From positions 74,174,667 to 74,238,666 of the forward strand of contig OZ022509.1 in assembly GCA_963989385.1 (NCBI GenBank): a DNA stretch of 64,000 bases, written 5' to 3'. The position numbers and the translations under genes were made by a program. Below the pieces are notes generated by a model, which saw nothing but the letters and a program-made list of their open reading frames with translations, was not told the DNA's origin and did not search any database. Each line of letters starts with the position of its first letter. Position 1 is the first letter of the stretch. Shown in pieces: positions 1-11,717 of the stretch. Source of the DNA: Ctena decussata. Lineage: Eukaryota; Mollusca; Bivalvia; Lucinida; Lucinidae.

Positions 1-377
1 GCCTCGGGAAGCAGGTCTTTGAGGTATTCTTTAATTTGAAAACTTGAAATGTTGCTGTAACAAACCGGTATGCTTTCTTGCAACAGGTCAGTACGTTGCC
101 GTTGATTACCGAGGGAGACAGTTTGAAACTGATTAGTCACGTGTTCATCTATTATATTCAAGAGCAACCCATCAAACTGCCAAGGATATGACAGACTTCC
201 CAACACGTCATGCAAGTCTTGTTGATTATTAACTAAAAGTAGATATCCTAACAAATAGTCGTCATGGCTAACATATCCACGTAGATAGTTTTCGCAAATG
301 TGCATATTTAAATATTGCAATACCGTATCGTCATATCCGAATATATGAAACATCCAACAAGCTAGACTTTTGGACAT
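1..377 (-). CDS. Unknown protein, 5' part, runs off the window
   Basis: An open frame on the minus strand starts at an ATG at 377 and stays open for 125 codons to the window edge, so its end is outside the window. The product begins MSKSLACWMFHIFGYDD and is rich in Leu, Tyr, Asp and Gln. It has no signal peptide, clear membrane segment or motif that I recognise. Amino-acid composition looks like a globular protein, unlike the translated repeats next to it. The start is the first ATG; upstream on the same strand is repeat sequence, so an upstream exon is possible. It could be a host exon or part of a mobile element. The frame is clear, the function is unknown. Confidence 0.45.
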   Translation of the reverse strand, partial: MSKSLACWMFHIFGYDDTVLQYLNMHICENYLRGYVSHDDYLLGYLLLVNNQQDLHDVLGSLSYPWQFDGLLLNIIDEHVTNQFQTVSLGNQRQRTDLLQESIPVCYSNISSFQIKEYLKDLLPE

Positions 378-539
378 TTTGAGTCCGAATAAAAATGATT
401 CCAAAATGGTTTCATATACATAGCAAATTTAAAGAGTAACTACATTCAGGTGTTTCTGGTTTTGAAACAATGCGAATTGGTGAGTATTCAAGGAAATTGT
501 ACGAAATCACAAATGTCTTGTGATATAGCGCACTGTGAC

Positions 540-1810
540 ATTAAGTCGTCGATAACCAGAACATCCACAATGTTTTTCTAAGGTTTGACCTAGTGCCCTA
601 GTTTTTCATCCAACATGACCCAGCTGCATCCTTGGTCTAGATTTATGGAGATAAACATTTTGACAAAGTTCCATGAAGATTGGAACAAAACAGTGCCCCC
701 CCTAGAGCATTCACATGGTTTTTCTAAGATCTGATCTAGTGGCCTAGTTTTTGACCTACATGGCCCAGTTTCAAATTTGGTCTTGATTTCATAAAGATAA
801 GCATTCTAACAAAGTTTCATGAAGATTGGATCATAACTGTCCCCTCTAGGAATGTACACAAGGTTTTTCTAAGATTTGACCTAGTGACCTAGTTTTGACC
901 CCACATGACTCAGTTTCAATTTTGTCCTAGACTGTATAAGGGTAAAATTCTGACAAAGTTTCATGAAGATTGGATTATAACTGTGCCCTCTAGAGTGTAC
1001 ACAAGGTTTTTCTAAGATTTGACCTAGTGACCTAGTTTTTGATCCCACATAACTGAGTTATAATCTTGGCCTAGGATGTATAAGGATAAACATTCTGACA
1101 AAGTTTCATGAAGATTGGATCATAACTGTGCCCTCTAGAGTGTACACAAGGTTTTTCTAAGATTTGACCTAGTGACCTAGTTTTTGGCTCCACATGACCC
1201 AGTTTCAGACTTGGTCTAGATTTCATTAAGATAAACATTCTGACAAAGTTTCATGATGATTGGATCAAAACTGTGCCCTCTGTGTCATTCTAAGTTTTAT
1301 TTCTATTTTTAGCTGTGGTGGCCATTTTGTTCAGCGGAGTGGAACCGTTTTAGCAATTTTGGTTCAGGGCCATGAGTCAAACATTTCTGTGAAATTATTT
1401 TGAAATCGAGCCATTGGCTTCAGAGATGTCTTAAACATTTATCTATTTTTAGATTTCTATTTTTAGCTCTGGTGGCCATTTTGTTCAGCGGAATGAAACC
1501 GTTTTAGCACCATGCGTCGAACATTTCTATGATTTTTTTTTAAATCGAGCCATTGGCTTCAGAGGAGATGTCGTTTAAAGGTTTTTCTATTTTTAGCTCT
1601 GGTGGCCATTTTGTTCAGAGGAGTGGAACCATTTTAGCAATTTTGGTTCAGGGCTATAACAGAAACATTTGTGTGAAATTATTTTGAAATTGGCTTACTG
1701 GTCTTGGAGGAGATGTCATTTGAAGAAATTGTTGACGATGGACAGACGGACGACGGACAAATATCGATCACAATAGCTCACCTTGAGCACTTCGTGCTCA
1801 GGTGAGCTAA
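540..1810 (+). repeat. Terminal-hairpin repeat (Helitron/HINE-like), element A
   Basis: Two kinds of internal tandem unit are seen. About 600-1290 holds roughly five copies of a 140-bp unit built round 'gacctagtgacctag'. 1300-1730 holds three copies of a 130-150-bp unit with 'ggccattttgttcag'. A short GGAC-rich stretch (1738-1762) precedes a hairpin, TGAGCACTTCGTGCTCA (1784-1800), and the end is CTAA (1807-1810) followed by T. Hairpin plus CTAA-T is the 3' signature of Helitron-type elements; the family call is an inference and the left end is not located. Confidence 0.5.
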
Positions 1811-2473
1811 TAAAAACCGGGTAAGTTTTTTTTTTTTTTTTATTTATACCATTTTTTTTAATTAATTGATTAAATTGCGGCGTCTATGATTACGTATTAA
1901 GGTCAGATATCATCATGCATCACTCATATCCGTCACCCCTTACAACTATTTGCTAAAACAAACTTCAAGGTACGGTATTTTACCCAGTTTTAGCGGTTTT
2001 CCAACAGCGCGAGAGTAAGAAAGAAGAAATCATGGATAACCAAACGTGTATGATTCCCGTCGTTGGCAGCATTGTGCTGCTTTTCATGTGTAATGGATGC
2101 AGAATTAACTGCCTTATAAAATGAAACACTGTCATTGACTGTAGTCGTAGTAACACCAACAGAAAGCAGTGTAGAGAATATCGCCCATACCACCTCGTGG
2201 GGCCAAGTTTTCTAGGTTTGGAGCCAAGCGCAAAATTGAGCAGAAATAAATTCATGCTCAGCCGAGTTGAGCATCAATTGTTTTTAAAACCTCGGGACCT
2301 GTCCTATAAACTTCATGGCTGCAATTTTGTCTAAACGTTCTTTCTTACATCAGAACCAGCACTTGCAACAGTGTTTTTGAATCTTAAGATTTTTTTGTCC
2401 TCTGTTATACAAACCATGTACTATATTAAAAGAGGTTTATACCGTGCATTCAAATTCTTTTACATGTTTGCAG
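1811..2473. other. Non-coding, poly-T and AT-rich
   Basis: A poly-T run lies near 1828-1840 and the rest is unstructured AT-rich DNA. Short open frames on the minus strand (1980-2255) overlap in different frames and show no domain. I see nothing functional. Confidence 0.4.
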
Positions 2474-3292
2474 GGTGTAAACATCACAACAAACCAGACA
2501 GCCCGAGAAGCTTCATCTGCTGAGTTGGGCAACACTGCGAGTGTAAGTGAGTGTTCATATTTCTCTAAACACAATTAATAGGAGGTGTTGTTTTTTTCAT
2601 ACTGAAGAGAAGCCTTACATTTGAACCCCTAAACCCACAATAGGTGTGTCTCAGCCTGTAGTTGCTCCTACTACTGATACTTGGGTGAATTCAGCTACTT
2701 TACCCAAGGTTAGTGTTACAGTTGAAAATGCTCCTTGACCACCTAGTGGCTTTGGTCAGCCACTTCCAGCTCCAGCAAATAGCACATCTACTGACCAGAA
2801 ATTATTTGACCTTGCCAAGACCTACGCGGACCAGGTGAGCATTAGTCGCATACCCTGTTCCTAGTGTTTTTCATGGTGACCCTTTAAGATATCCTGGACG
2901 GAAATCGGCCTTTCAGACGCTGATAGAATAGCGTCAAATCCCTGCTAATGAAAAACTGCATAACTTGAAAAAGTATTTAGGAGGCCCTGTGAAAGATGTA
3001 GTTGAGCATTACTTCTTACTATCGTCTGAAGATGCGTATGACGAAGAGAAGATACTTCTTGACGAACGATATGGCAATCCATTTATCGTTGCGAATGCGT
3101 ACCGCGACAAGTTAGAAAAATGGCCAAAAATCACTGCCAGAGATGGTACTGGGCTGCAAAAGTTTGCAGACTTTTTAAGGCTGCTCAAAGCATAGGTCAT
3201 TTTGATATATTGAATGACGATCAACAAAACAGGAAACTACTGCAAAAGCTGCCTGATTCGTTGGTGACACAATGGGGAAGAATCGAGTGAAC

Positions 3293-3497
3293 TCACAGGG
3301 AAGAAAAGAAGTTTCCCGAGTTTAAACTTTTGGTGGACTTTATTGTCAAGGAAGCCAAAATCGCATGCGACCCTGTGGCATCGCAGTCCCTAAATCACAG
3401 GGAAGAAAAGAAGAAGTTTCCCGAGTTTAAACTTTTTGTGGACTTTATTGTCAAGGAAGCCAAAATCGCATGCGACCCTGTGGCTTCGTTACAGTCC
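3293..3497 (+). repeat. Direct duplication of about 101-104 bp inside gag
   Basis: The segment at 3293-3393 is repeated at 3394-3497 with few differences: same 'ttcccgagtttaaactttt' core and same following coding sequence. It is a recent tandem duplication within the dead BEL/Pao gag. Confidence 0.85.
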
Positions 3498-3959
3498 CTC
3501 AAAAGAGATTGGGCGCAAGTTGACTGATCGCACCCATAAGCCTCAGAAAACTGATAGATTCAAAGCCGCTGGGGGACGAACATTACTGACAGAGATGCAA
3601 GGAGAGCGCCCATCTCCACAAAAGCCAAAGCTTACATGTGCCTTTTGCTCAAAACAGGGTCATGAGTTAGATGACTGTAGGCCATTTCTTGCCAAAACTC
3701 TTGACAGGAGGAAGGCTTTTGTGAAAGAGAAAGGTCTATGTTTTGGATGCTTTGGTACTGACCAACTATCTAAAAAATGCAGACAACGAAAGCGTTGTAA
3801 AACCTGTGAAAAAATGCATCCCACTTCATTGCATGGAGACGTTCAAGGACCGAAACTTGAACGGTCAGAAGAAACTGCAGCAAAGGTTGTTGCAGTGACT
3901 ACTGCTGAACAAACTGGTAGCGTTTCTAGTAGTGGTACTACCTCATGAACACTGCTGGA

Positions 3960-4448
3960 TTGGTTGATTGGTTCTTTTGGGTTAAACGGCCCTTTGCGAC
4001 AGTCTTTCAGTCTATATCGGGCCGTCTTCTAGAGAGGGAGAAAGAAGGGAGAAGTGATAGACGAGAGAAAAAATAGCCATCAGAGGAGATGGCAAATCCC
4101 CCGAACGAAGGCCCCTGCGCTTTGGTAAACAGGGTGCACTTCAAAACGCATATAAATAGTATACTATCATTCTTTTATGCTCCTTATTGACATTATCTGC
4201 TTAACAAATGCATGATTATCTAACACTCAGACCAAAACAGTATGCCAGATTGCTAAAAAGAGGTAAAATCTCAAATAGCAAGCATGTAGACAAAGTATTG
4301 CATATGATACTTTCAACATTTCAAAATGTGTGAATAACTTCTAAAGTACAAGCCCTACAAATCTAATTTTGTGCTCTCTAGTAAGTGAATTTGGACAAAG
4401 AATCCAAATCTGTAAAAAAAAGAAGAAAAAAAATTGCTTTCTTTTTTT

Positions 4449-4479
<31 letters not shown>

Positions 4480-4936
4480 TCAAGAATTGTCATTCTTGTA
4501 TGAGCCAAACTGTCATGATCTGATCTCCATTACTGTGAAGTATCATAAAAATATTTCAAAAGGTATTCGAGTTATGGAGCGGAACCTAAATCACACCTAA
4601 AACCATCAAGGGGAAATAACACAAAAAGCCCGAGTTGTCATTCTTGTTCACGACACATCGCCATGACCTGTTCTACATAACTATGAAGTATCATGAAAAT
4701 ATTCCAAAGGGTATTCAAGATATGGAGCGGACAAGAAAATGTTTACGGACGGACAGACGGATGGACGGACGGACAGACGGACGCCAGGCTCATCGCTATA
4801 TCCCCCGAACCTTTCGGTCGGGAGATAAAAATGTCCAAACAACCCCCACCCGCGCCTAATGCAAGCACAGAAGGCCCTTGCCCTACTATTATCCAAAAAG
4901 TTACACGCGGCACCATCGCACCACCCGACCACCCCC
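3960..4936 (-). mobile_element. SINE-C copy, split by element B
   Basis: SINE-C in minus orientation, with its CAACC-type tail at the left end. It is flanked by a 12-bp TSD AACACTGCTGGA (3948-3959 and 4937-4948). Its two parts (3960-4075 and 4829-4936) are separated by element B. The host site is the BEL/Pao remnant. Confidence 0.85.
4076..4828 (+). repeat. Non-autonomous element B, inserted in SINE-C
   Basis: Starts with CCATCAGAGGAGATGGCAAA (from about 4077) and ends near a hairpin CCCGAACCTTTCGGTCGGG (about 4804-4822). Inside are a poly-T/poly-G run (4441-4480), two copies of a 'tatcataaaaatatttcaaa'-type unit and a GGAC-rich microsatellite (4741-4783). A second copy in reverse orientation lies at 50660-51330. 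Confidence 0.7.
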
Positions 4937-5092
4937 AACACTGCTGGAAATGCTACTAAAAGTTCTATGGTGGTTCTAGTATTTGTGTCACATGTTGAGC
5001 ATCCAGATGAAGAAAGAACTGTCTATGCGTTGCGTGACACTCAGTCTGACACCACCTTCATATTGGAAAGCACAAGTGAATGCCTTGGATTA

Positions 5093-5330
5093 TTTGGTTG
5101 GTTGGTTGATTTGATGCTTAACGTCCACGGTAAACAGCTAAGGTCGTGTCGGGACGGTCAGTTAACCTAACCACACTATTCCTGGACAGGCTTAGACCTC
5201 CTAAGCAGTTAACCAGTACTAAGTGCACATCAGCGGAAAGAGAAACGAAAGTATGTGGCCAGACCAGGTTTCGAACCCAGGACCTCTGACTTATGAGTCA
5301 GGTGCCCTACCGATTGCGCTACGCGGCCGT
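5093..5330 (-). mobile_element. SINE-A, full length with tRNA-like head
   Basis: Minus-strand SINE flanked by a 9-bp TSD CTTGGATTA (5084-5092, 5331-5339). The head (about 5257-5328) folds like an elongator tRNA-Met: A-box-like and B-box (ggtttcgaaccc on the plus strand) sequences and a CAT anticodon stem. The body follows, then a CAACC-type tail at the left. It sits in the protease part of the BEL/Pao remnant, whose frame resumes after the TSD. Confidence 0.85.
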
Positions 5331-5649
5331 CTTGGATTAACTGGAACAAAGGTGAAACATAGGCTATCCACCATGCATGCGGAGAACCGTGTGGTGGACA
5401 GCAGTAAGATTCACGGTCTTATTGTTAGAGGTGATAACAGCTCTACAAGGCTAAGTCTTCCATCAGTATTCACCAGAAATATCATGCCTACAAGCAGTTC
5501 AGTTCATTAATATGTTTTGACAATGAGCCTTTGAAGTACAGACAGACAAGACAGACAAAAACTTTTATTTCACTCAAGTCAAATAAAGCATGATATATGA
5601 GGATTAACATATAACTCTTGAAATTATAAGTACAAGGTGCTTTTGGTCT

Positions 5650-6018
5650 ATAAATTCCCTGATTTGTTATATCACTTACTGGATTAGGGAGATCACAAAA
5701 TATGTGTGATTTGGTGATATCACTAATTCGAAGCTATTTTGTAGGTCACTAATTCGATTTTTTGACATCACAAAATCTATTGACCGATATCACTTATTCG
5801 ACTTTGTGATCAATTAATGGAATTAGTGATATCACAAAATCGAATTAGTGATATCCGAAATAAGTGATATCACAAAATCATATCCATTTTCTGATATTAC
5901 AAAATATATTTAGAGATATCACTTAATCTATTTTGGAAATAGTGATGTCGCAAAATCAATAGTTATATAACAAATTCAGTTATAAGATATCACAGAACAA
6001 TAATTCCGCGGAACGCTA
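5650..6018. repeat. Cluster of GTGATATCAC palindromic repeats, left part
   Basis: A short near-palindrome, GTGATATCAC flanked by AAT/ATT and TCG, recurs every 20-40 bp in both orientations. Element C interrupts it, and it resumes at 7091. Confidence 0.7.
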
Positions 6019-7090
6019 TGTCGCACCTGCATTGCGCTTCCACAGTAGTAAAGACTATTATTAAAAAGAATGTGTATGAGAAATGGACAAAAATGCTAGG
6101 GTCAACACAATTTTGGATGTAAAATTTTACTAAGAAGAGAATAAATATAGGTCAAAGGTAGGAATAACTGCAACATCCCTCATAAACACTCCAAAGAAAA
6201 ACTTAACGCCTGGTGTGATGACTACAGGTATCATACTTCGAGACAAAATGGCTAAAACGCTAGGGCCGACACAATTATGGGTGTAAAATTTTGTAAAGTC
6301 AGCAAGGCATGAAATAAATGTCAAAAGTAAATTAATTGCAACAGCACTCAAGGACATTTTAAGAAAAAAACTTGATGCCAGGTTTGATGATTCTAGGTAT
6401 CAAAGTTTGTGAGAAATGGACTTAACCACTAGCATCAACATAATTTTGAATAAAAATTTACAAAGTCAGCAGAGCAAGAAAATAGATCAAGGTAAAAAAA
6501 ATTTACAAAGTCAGCAGAGCATGAAAATAGGTCAAGGTAAATATAAGAGCAACAGCCCTTGAGAACATTCTCAGAAGAAGCTTCATGCCAGGTTTGATGA
6601 TTGTAGGTATCATAGTTTGTGAGAAATGGACTAAACGCTAGGGTTGACGTAATTGTTGGTGGACAGATTCACGAAGTCAGCAGAGCATGAAATATAGGTC
6701 AAGGGTAAAAAAAGAGCAACAGTCCTCGAGAACATTCTTAAAAATTGCTTTATGCCGGGTTTGATGATCGTACGTATCAAAGTTTGCGAGAAATGGACTT
6801 AAATGCCAGAGTCGACGTAATTGTTGATGGACAGTTGTACAAAGTCAGCAGATCATAAAATCTAGGTCAAAAGTAAAACTAAGAGCAACAGCCCTCGAGA
6901 ACATTCTTAGAAGAAGCCATATGCCAGGTTTGATGATTGTAGGTAGCATAGTTTGCGAGAAATGGACTTAACACTAGGGTCGACGTAATTGTTGACGGAC
7001 GGACGTACGGACGGACGGACGTACGGAATGACTGACGGACGGACGGAAAAGTGAACTCCTATATCGCACCTTGCTAAAGCAGGTGCGACA
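6019..7090 (+). repeat. Non-autonomous element C with TGTCGCACCTGC ends
   Basis: Begins TGTCGCACCTGC (6019) and ends GCAGGTGCGACA (7079-7090), a terminal inverted repeat. Inside are about six tandem copies of a 150-180-bp unit ('aaatggacttaa', 'agagcaacagccct', 'gtttgatgattgtaggta'). A GGAC/GTAC microsatellite lies at 6992-7045, just before the terminal hairpin. The same family, reversed, forms the background of the 12060-17275 array. Confidence 0.75.
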
Positions 7091-7440
7091 AAAAGGGATT
7101 TATATATTTATAATTGAAACTGGTAATACATCAAAATCTAATCAGAACAATCACAAAATATGTGCGATGAAGTGGTATCACAAAACTGAATAAGTAATAT
7201 CACAAAAAAGTGATATCATACAACAATCATATCCACTTTTTGATATCAAAAATCTATTTAGTGATATAACTACATGTATATCGACTTTGTGATATCAGAA
7301 CTTTCATTTTCTGATATCATTAATTCGTAACTATTTAGTGGCATCACTAAATCGATGTTTTTATGTCCCAGAATCGATTTAATGATATTACTAAATGGAT
7401 TTAGTGATTTCACATAGTTATTATTAAAATGATATGTGAT
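7091..7440. repeat. Cluster of GTGATATCAC palindromic repeats, right part
   Basis: Continuation of the motif cluster at 5650-6018 on the other side of element C, with about ten more 'gatatca' units in mixed orientation. Confidence 0.65.
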
Positions 7441-7640
7441 TATGAAGACCAGCATTCACACCTGCATATGGAAAACTGGGTTAGCTGCATTCTTTGGCTG
7501 GTCCAAAAGTTCCAGTAATAGCCTTAACCCCCACTGCATCATTCGAAACACAGAAGGTTATAAAAAAGGATTTGTGTTTGGATTAGTGCACAGACGTCAT
7601 AGTTGGTCCAGATAATCTTAACATAAGATAGAATGTTGTT

Positions 7641-8171
7641 GATCTGAAATGTGATGACACGCGTACCAATTTTGAGTGGCTTGTCCAGCTCTTAGATAAT
7701 GAAGGAATCAACACTCCAAGACTGGTTATATTTTTCAGAAAAGTGGAAGACATGTGTATTGGTTTTAAACATGTTTTGAACAGATTAGGCAGAAAAGCCT
7801 ACATACATTACAAAGAACACAGACATAATGATGATAGAAACCGGCTCATTGACATGTTTCACATGGAGACTACAGATGTCGTCAAAACTTCTATCTATGA
7901 TTCATATCGTAATCCGGGTGGGCATAGCAGAGTTGTATTGTGCACGACCTCGTTCAGCATGGGCCTTGATGTAAAAGGGGTTGGCAGTGTCGTTCACTAT
8001 GGTGCAAACAACCTTGAGGACTACCTTCAGGAAACTGGGCGAGCTGGAAGATACCTCAACAGAAAATTGCCATGGTATCTTTTATAAAGTTTAAACGTTC
8101 GACAGGCAGTAAGAATATATCCCCATTTAAGAAAAATTATGAGCCGTCGACCTCCCCGTTGGTGCCAGCCG
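7641..8171 (+). pseudogene. RecQ-like helicase C-terminal fragment
   Basis: The frame 7641-8087 reads as the helicase C-terminal half of a RecQ-family SF2 DNA helicase. It has a segment about mutual recognition of a DNA strand partner (LVIFFRK), then SFSMGLDVKG (motif V region) and ETGRAGR (motif VI, with the arginine finger). Frame breaks occur upstream (TAG before 7641) and just after motif VI near 8052, beyond which the frame continues at 8054-8171 in another phase. The Walker A half is absent. The fragment lies between repeats. It could be a decayed gene of a helicase-bearing mobile element or a host pseudogene; no termini tie it to either. Confidence 0.6.
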
Positions 8172-8189
8172 GACAACGTTTTTTTATAC

Positions 8190-10297
8190 AAGAGGCCCAA
8201 ATGGGCCTGATATCGCTCACCTGGCTTTTGTGCAATGGGACCATTCTGATACAAAATGGGTCCAATTCCAGAGATTTTCTCAATTTCACATTTTGCTTCT
8301 TTTAGTAACAGAGGCCAACTTGTCTGGTCTTTATATATTTACTTTTGAAATACCTCAAGGCAAGAATCATTTTGCCACAAATTTGATCAAAATCCATTCA
8401 GGGGTTACTGAGATATTGTCAGTTTCATGTTTTGTGCTATTTTTAGTAACGGCAGATGGCGGCCATCTTAGAATGCCAAACTGCAAAAAATTGAAAAGCT
8501 TTCATGCAAGGACCAATTTGACACAAAATTGGCCCAGTTCCACTGTAATTTTCTAATTTTCCTATTTTGCTAATTTAAGTAACAGAGGCCAACTTGACGG
8601 GTCGATATTTGTTAATATTCGAAACACGTCAAAGCAAGAATCATATTGCCACAAATTTCGTCACAATCGCTTCAGCGGTTAATGAGATGTTGTCATTTTC
8701 ATGTTTTGTGCTATTTTTAGTAACGGCAAATGGCGGCCATCTTGGAATGCCAAAATGCCGAAAATCGAAAAAGCTTAATGAAAGGACCATACTGACAGAA
8801 AATTAGTCCAATTCCACTGAGATTTTCTAATTTTCACATTTTTCTATTTTTAGTAACAAAGGCCATTATGACTTGTCTATATTTAGTTACTTTTGAAACA
8901 TCTCAATTTAAGAATCATTTTGACACAAATTTCATCAAAATCTGTTCAGTGGTTACTGAGATATTGTCATTTTCATGTTTTGTGCTATTTTAAGTAACGG
9001 CAGATGGTGGCCATCTTGGAATGCCAAATTGCAATTAATCGAAATGGCTTCATGTAAGGAAAATTCTGACACAAAATTGGCCCAGTTCCATTCAAGGGTT
9101 CTTGAGTTATTTTCATATATGTTTGTGCTATTTTTAGTAACGGCAGATGTCGGCCATCTTGGAAAGCCAAATTTCAATTAATCGAAACGGCTTCATGCAA
9201 GGAACATTCTGAACCAAAATTGGTCAAATTCCAATCAAGGGTTCTTGAGTAATTGTCATTTTTATGTTTATGCTATTTTTAGTAACGGCAGATGTCGGCC
9301 ATCTTGGAAAGCCAAATTGCAATTAATCGAAACGGCTTCATGCAAGGAACATTCTGACACAAAATTGGTCGAATTCCATTCAAGGGTTCTTGAGTAATTG
9401 TCATTTTTATGTTTGTGCTATTTTTAGTAACGGCCCCCATGGTGGCCATCTTGGATAGTCAACTGGCACAAAATTGAAATAATTCCTTTCAAGGACCATT
9501 TCTGACCAAATCTGACCAGAATGGATTGCGTTTTCTTGAGATACTGACATTTGAGCAAAATCGGTCTTGTAAACGCTAAGTAGGTCACTGTGACCTAATT
9601 CCGCTATAGATTTTTTTTCATTTTTACAATTTTAAATCCCAAGGTCCCATTTATGTTCCACGCAAACTTTCAACCAAATATACCAAATGGTTCTGGAGAA
9701 GAAGTTGATTTTGTTGTTTTTGCTATTTTTAGTAACGGCGGCCATCTTGGATTCTTGACCTGATCCAATTTTATAATTTTGAAACCCTGCAGTCTGGCCA
9801 TGCTCCATGTGAAATTTGAGACCCATGGGTGCTGTGGTTTTAGAGAAGAAGTTGTTTGAACTCGTTTGAATAAGTCGTTTTTGACATTGGGATTTGAGCA
9901 AAATTACACTCATAAACAGAAAGTAGGTCACTGTAACTCCGCTACATATTTTTTTCATTTTTACATTTTGAATACCAAGGTTTCACTGATGTTCCATGCC
10001 AAACTTTAGACAAATATACCAAGTGGTTCTGGAGAAGAAGTTTATTTTGTTGTTTTTGGTATTTTTAGTAACGGCGGCCATCTTGGATTTTCAACCTGAC
10101 CCAATTTTACAATTCTGAGACCCTGGAGTCAGGTCATGCTCCACGTGAAATTTGAGAACCATGGGACCAGTAGTTTTACAGAAGAAGATGTTTGAATTAT
10201 TGTTTTTAGGTGTTGACGGACAGATTTCGGGACGACGCACACCGGACGCATTGGTATGACAATATCTCACTATGGCCCTTCGGGCCAGGTGAGCTAA
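8190..10297 (+). repeat. Terminal-hairpin repeat, element D
   Basis: Starts AAGAGGCCCAAATGGGCC and soon has GCTCACCTGG. Ends with hairpin TGGCCCTTCGGGCCA (10273-10287) and GGTGAGCTAA (10288-10297) followed by T. GCTCACCTGG near the left end and CCAGGTGAGC at the right are subterminal inverted repeats. In between are about nine degenerate tandem units with 'tttttagtaacggc' and 'ggccatcttgga'. Open frames here (for example 8230-8556, 8953-9181, 9632-9958) are translations of the tandem units. Helitron-associated (HINE/pearl-like) by architecture. Confidence 0.65.
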
Positions 10298-10739
10298 TAA
10301 AACGGCTAACGATGGCAGGGTGAAAAATACAACATTGCTGTGAAATGTCCCGACATTTCGTTCACGATCCTTATTTTAAGTATTAGGATTGTTCACGAAT
10401 TTATTTTGGACATTAACATTTTATGAAACGGACAACAAGTCAATAGTCATATTATTCGAGTATCGAAAGGCGGGTCAACTCCGAAAAAAAAATACAACTA
10501 TATTTGAATAAAAAAAACAACAGCTTATTTCTATCTGAAATATAATATTTCGTATTTTTTTTAAAAGAGTAACTTTTTTGGTTTGAAAAGATTGACAAAA
10601 TCGATAGTAAACCACTGTTGCCTTTCATATCCGTATCTCCATACGGTGCTCATATTTTTTTTTTCAGAAAGGTCAAAGTTCATTTCGCTCGCGCCAATTA
10701 GCCATTAACTAGATGTGGCAGTAAGCATGGCTTACTAAA
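10298..10739. other. AT-rich non-coding stretch
   Basis: Only low-complexity poly-A/T runs are visible (10485-10570, 10650-10665). No gene or repeat boundary was recognised. Confidence 0.4.
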
Positions 10740-11706
10740 TACCCCCCCCCCCCCCGCGTTTAACAGTTAGGCATGCAGCTTTGTCATTTAAGTTTTACAT
10801 TTACACACCATACATGTTATGACAACTACAAGTGCACATCTATATACCAACATGTGTTCACATATTTAATATCAGTCATACGGTTTAGGAGAAGTAGCGA
10901 CAACAAACTCTGTTTTCCAAGACTACAAAGGGGCACAACAAAGCTGGAAAACCCTTTTGAGAAAGACAGAGCAGTATGTGCCAACTCTTTCCTTCTACTG
11001 TATCTGTGCACCAAATCTGAATAAAATGGAAGTGAAAATGTCCGAAAAAAAACCTTCAAAATAGGACTAAACATATAAAAAAAGGAGCATAACTCATGCA
11101 AAAAGGGTTAATGCACATCTTCATACCAATATGCGTTCGCATACTCAATTTCAAGAAAATCCGTCAAATGGTCTTAGAGTAGAAGTGATTACAAAATTTT
11201 CCTACGAAAACCAAAAAGGGACATAACTCAGCAGGAAAACCTTTCCGGAAAAACTGAACAATATGTATCAGCTCTTTTCATATGATGCATCTAGTAACCC
11301 AATTTGAATAAAATGGAAGCAAAAAAGGCAAAAAAAACCTATAAAATAGGGCAAAAATATAAAAAAGGGGCATAGCTCAGGCAAAAAGGGGCAGAATTTA
11401 AAATCAAAACCCTTATGCACATCTTCATACCAATACCTGTTTACATACTTAATTTCAAGAAAATCCCTCAAACCATCTAGGAGGAGTTGCGATAACAAAC
11501 TTATTTAACGAAAAATAAAAAGGGGTATAACTCCGCAATAAAAACCTTCCACGAAAAATTGAAAAATGCGTATCCACTATTTTCTTATGCTGCATCCATG
11601 GACAAAATTTGAAACAAATCGGAGCAAATTTAATGCGTTGCGGACGGACGGAAGAACAACGTCAAAACAGTATACTCTCCACAAACACAGTTTGAGGGGG
11701 GGTATA
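10740..11706 (+). repeat. Non-autonomous element E with C-run/G-run ends
   Basis: Starts with TACCCCCCC (10740) and ends with GGGGGGGTATA (about 11696-11706). Inside are three degenerate 300-bp units ('gcataactcaggcaaaaag', 'cttcataccaatatg', 'aaaatcc(g/c)tcaaa'), and GGACGGACGG at 11641-11650 near the right end. Short open frames inside are repeat translations. Confidence 0.6.
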
Positions 11707-11717
11707 ATGAGAGAAAA

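Larger units (their letters stand above)
2474..5512 (+). pseudogene. BEL/Pao LTR retrotransposon gag-protease remnant
   Basis: Broken coding sequence of a BEL/Pao retrotransposon. A gag N-terminal segment (2474-2542) is followed by a GTAAGT donor and continues after about 2644. It contains in-frame stops near 2738 and 2931. 2965-3195 reads as the Pao gag domain (DUF1759 type: 'ERYGNPFIVANAYRDKLEKW'). 3640-3830 has Cys/His clusters like the zinc-knuckle region before the protease. 4949-5090 and 5340-5510 match the aspartic protease region, with a D-T-Q-S where D-T/S-G-S is usual. Two SINE insertions split it (3960-4936, 5093-5330). No reverse transcriptase or LTR was found, so it is dead. The family call rests on recalled motifs. 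Confidence 0.75.

Noticed and set aside
4441..4480. Poly-T/poly-G run considered as a G-quadruplex or regulatory site
   Set aside because: A single homopolymer inside a non-autonomous repeat; length may be a sequencing error.
5257..5328. Possible tRNA-Met gene (minus)
   Set aside because: The tRNA-like sequence is the head of SINE-A, with body, tail and TSD; the acceptor stem is imperfect.
8953..9181. Overlapping frames on both strands
   Set aside because: Translations of the tandem units of element D; similar frames recur in each unit.
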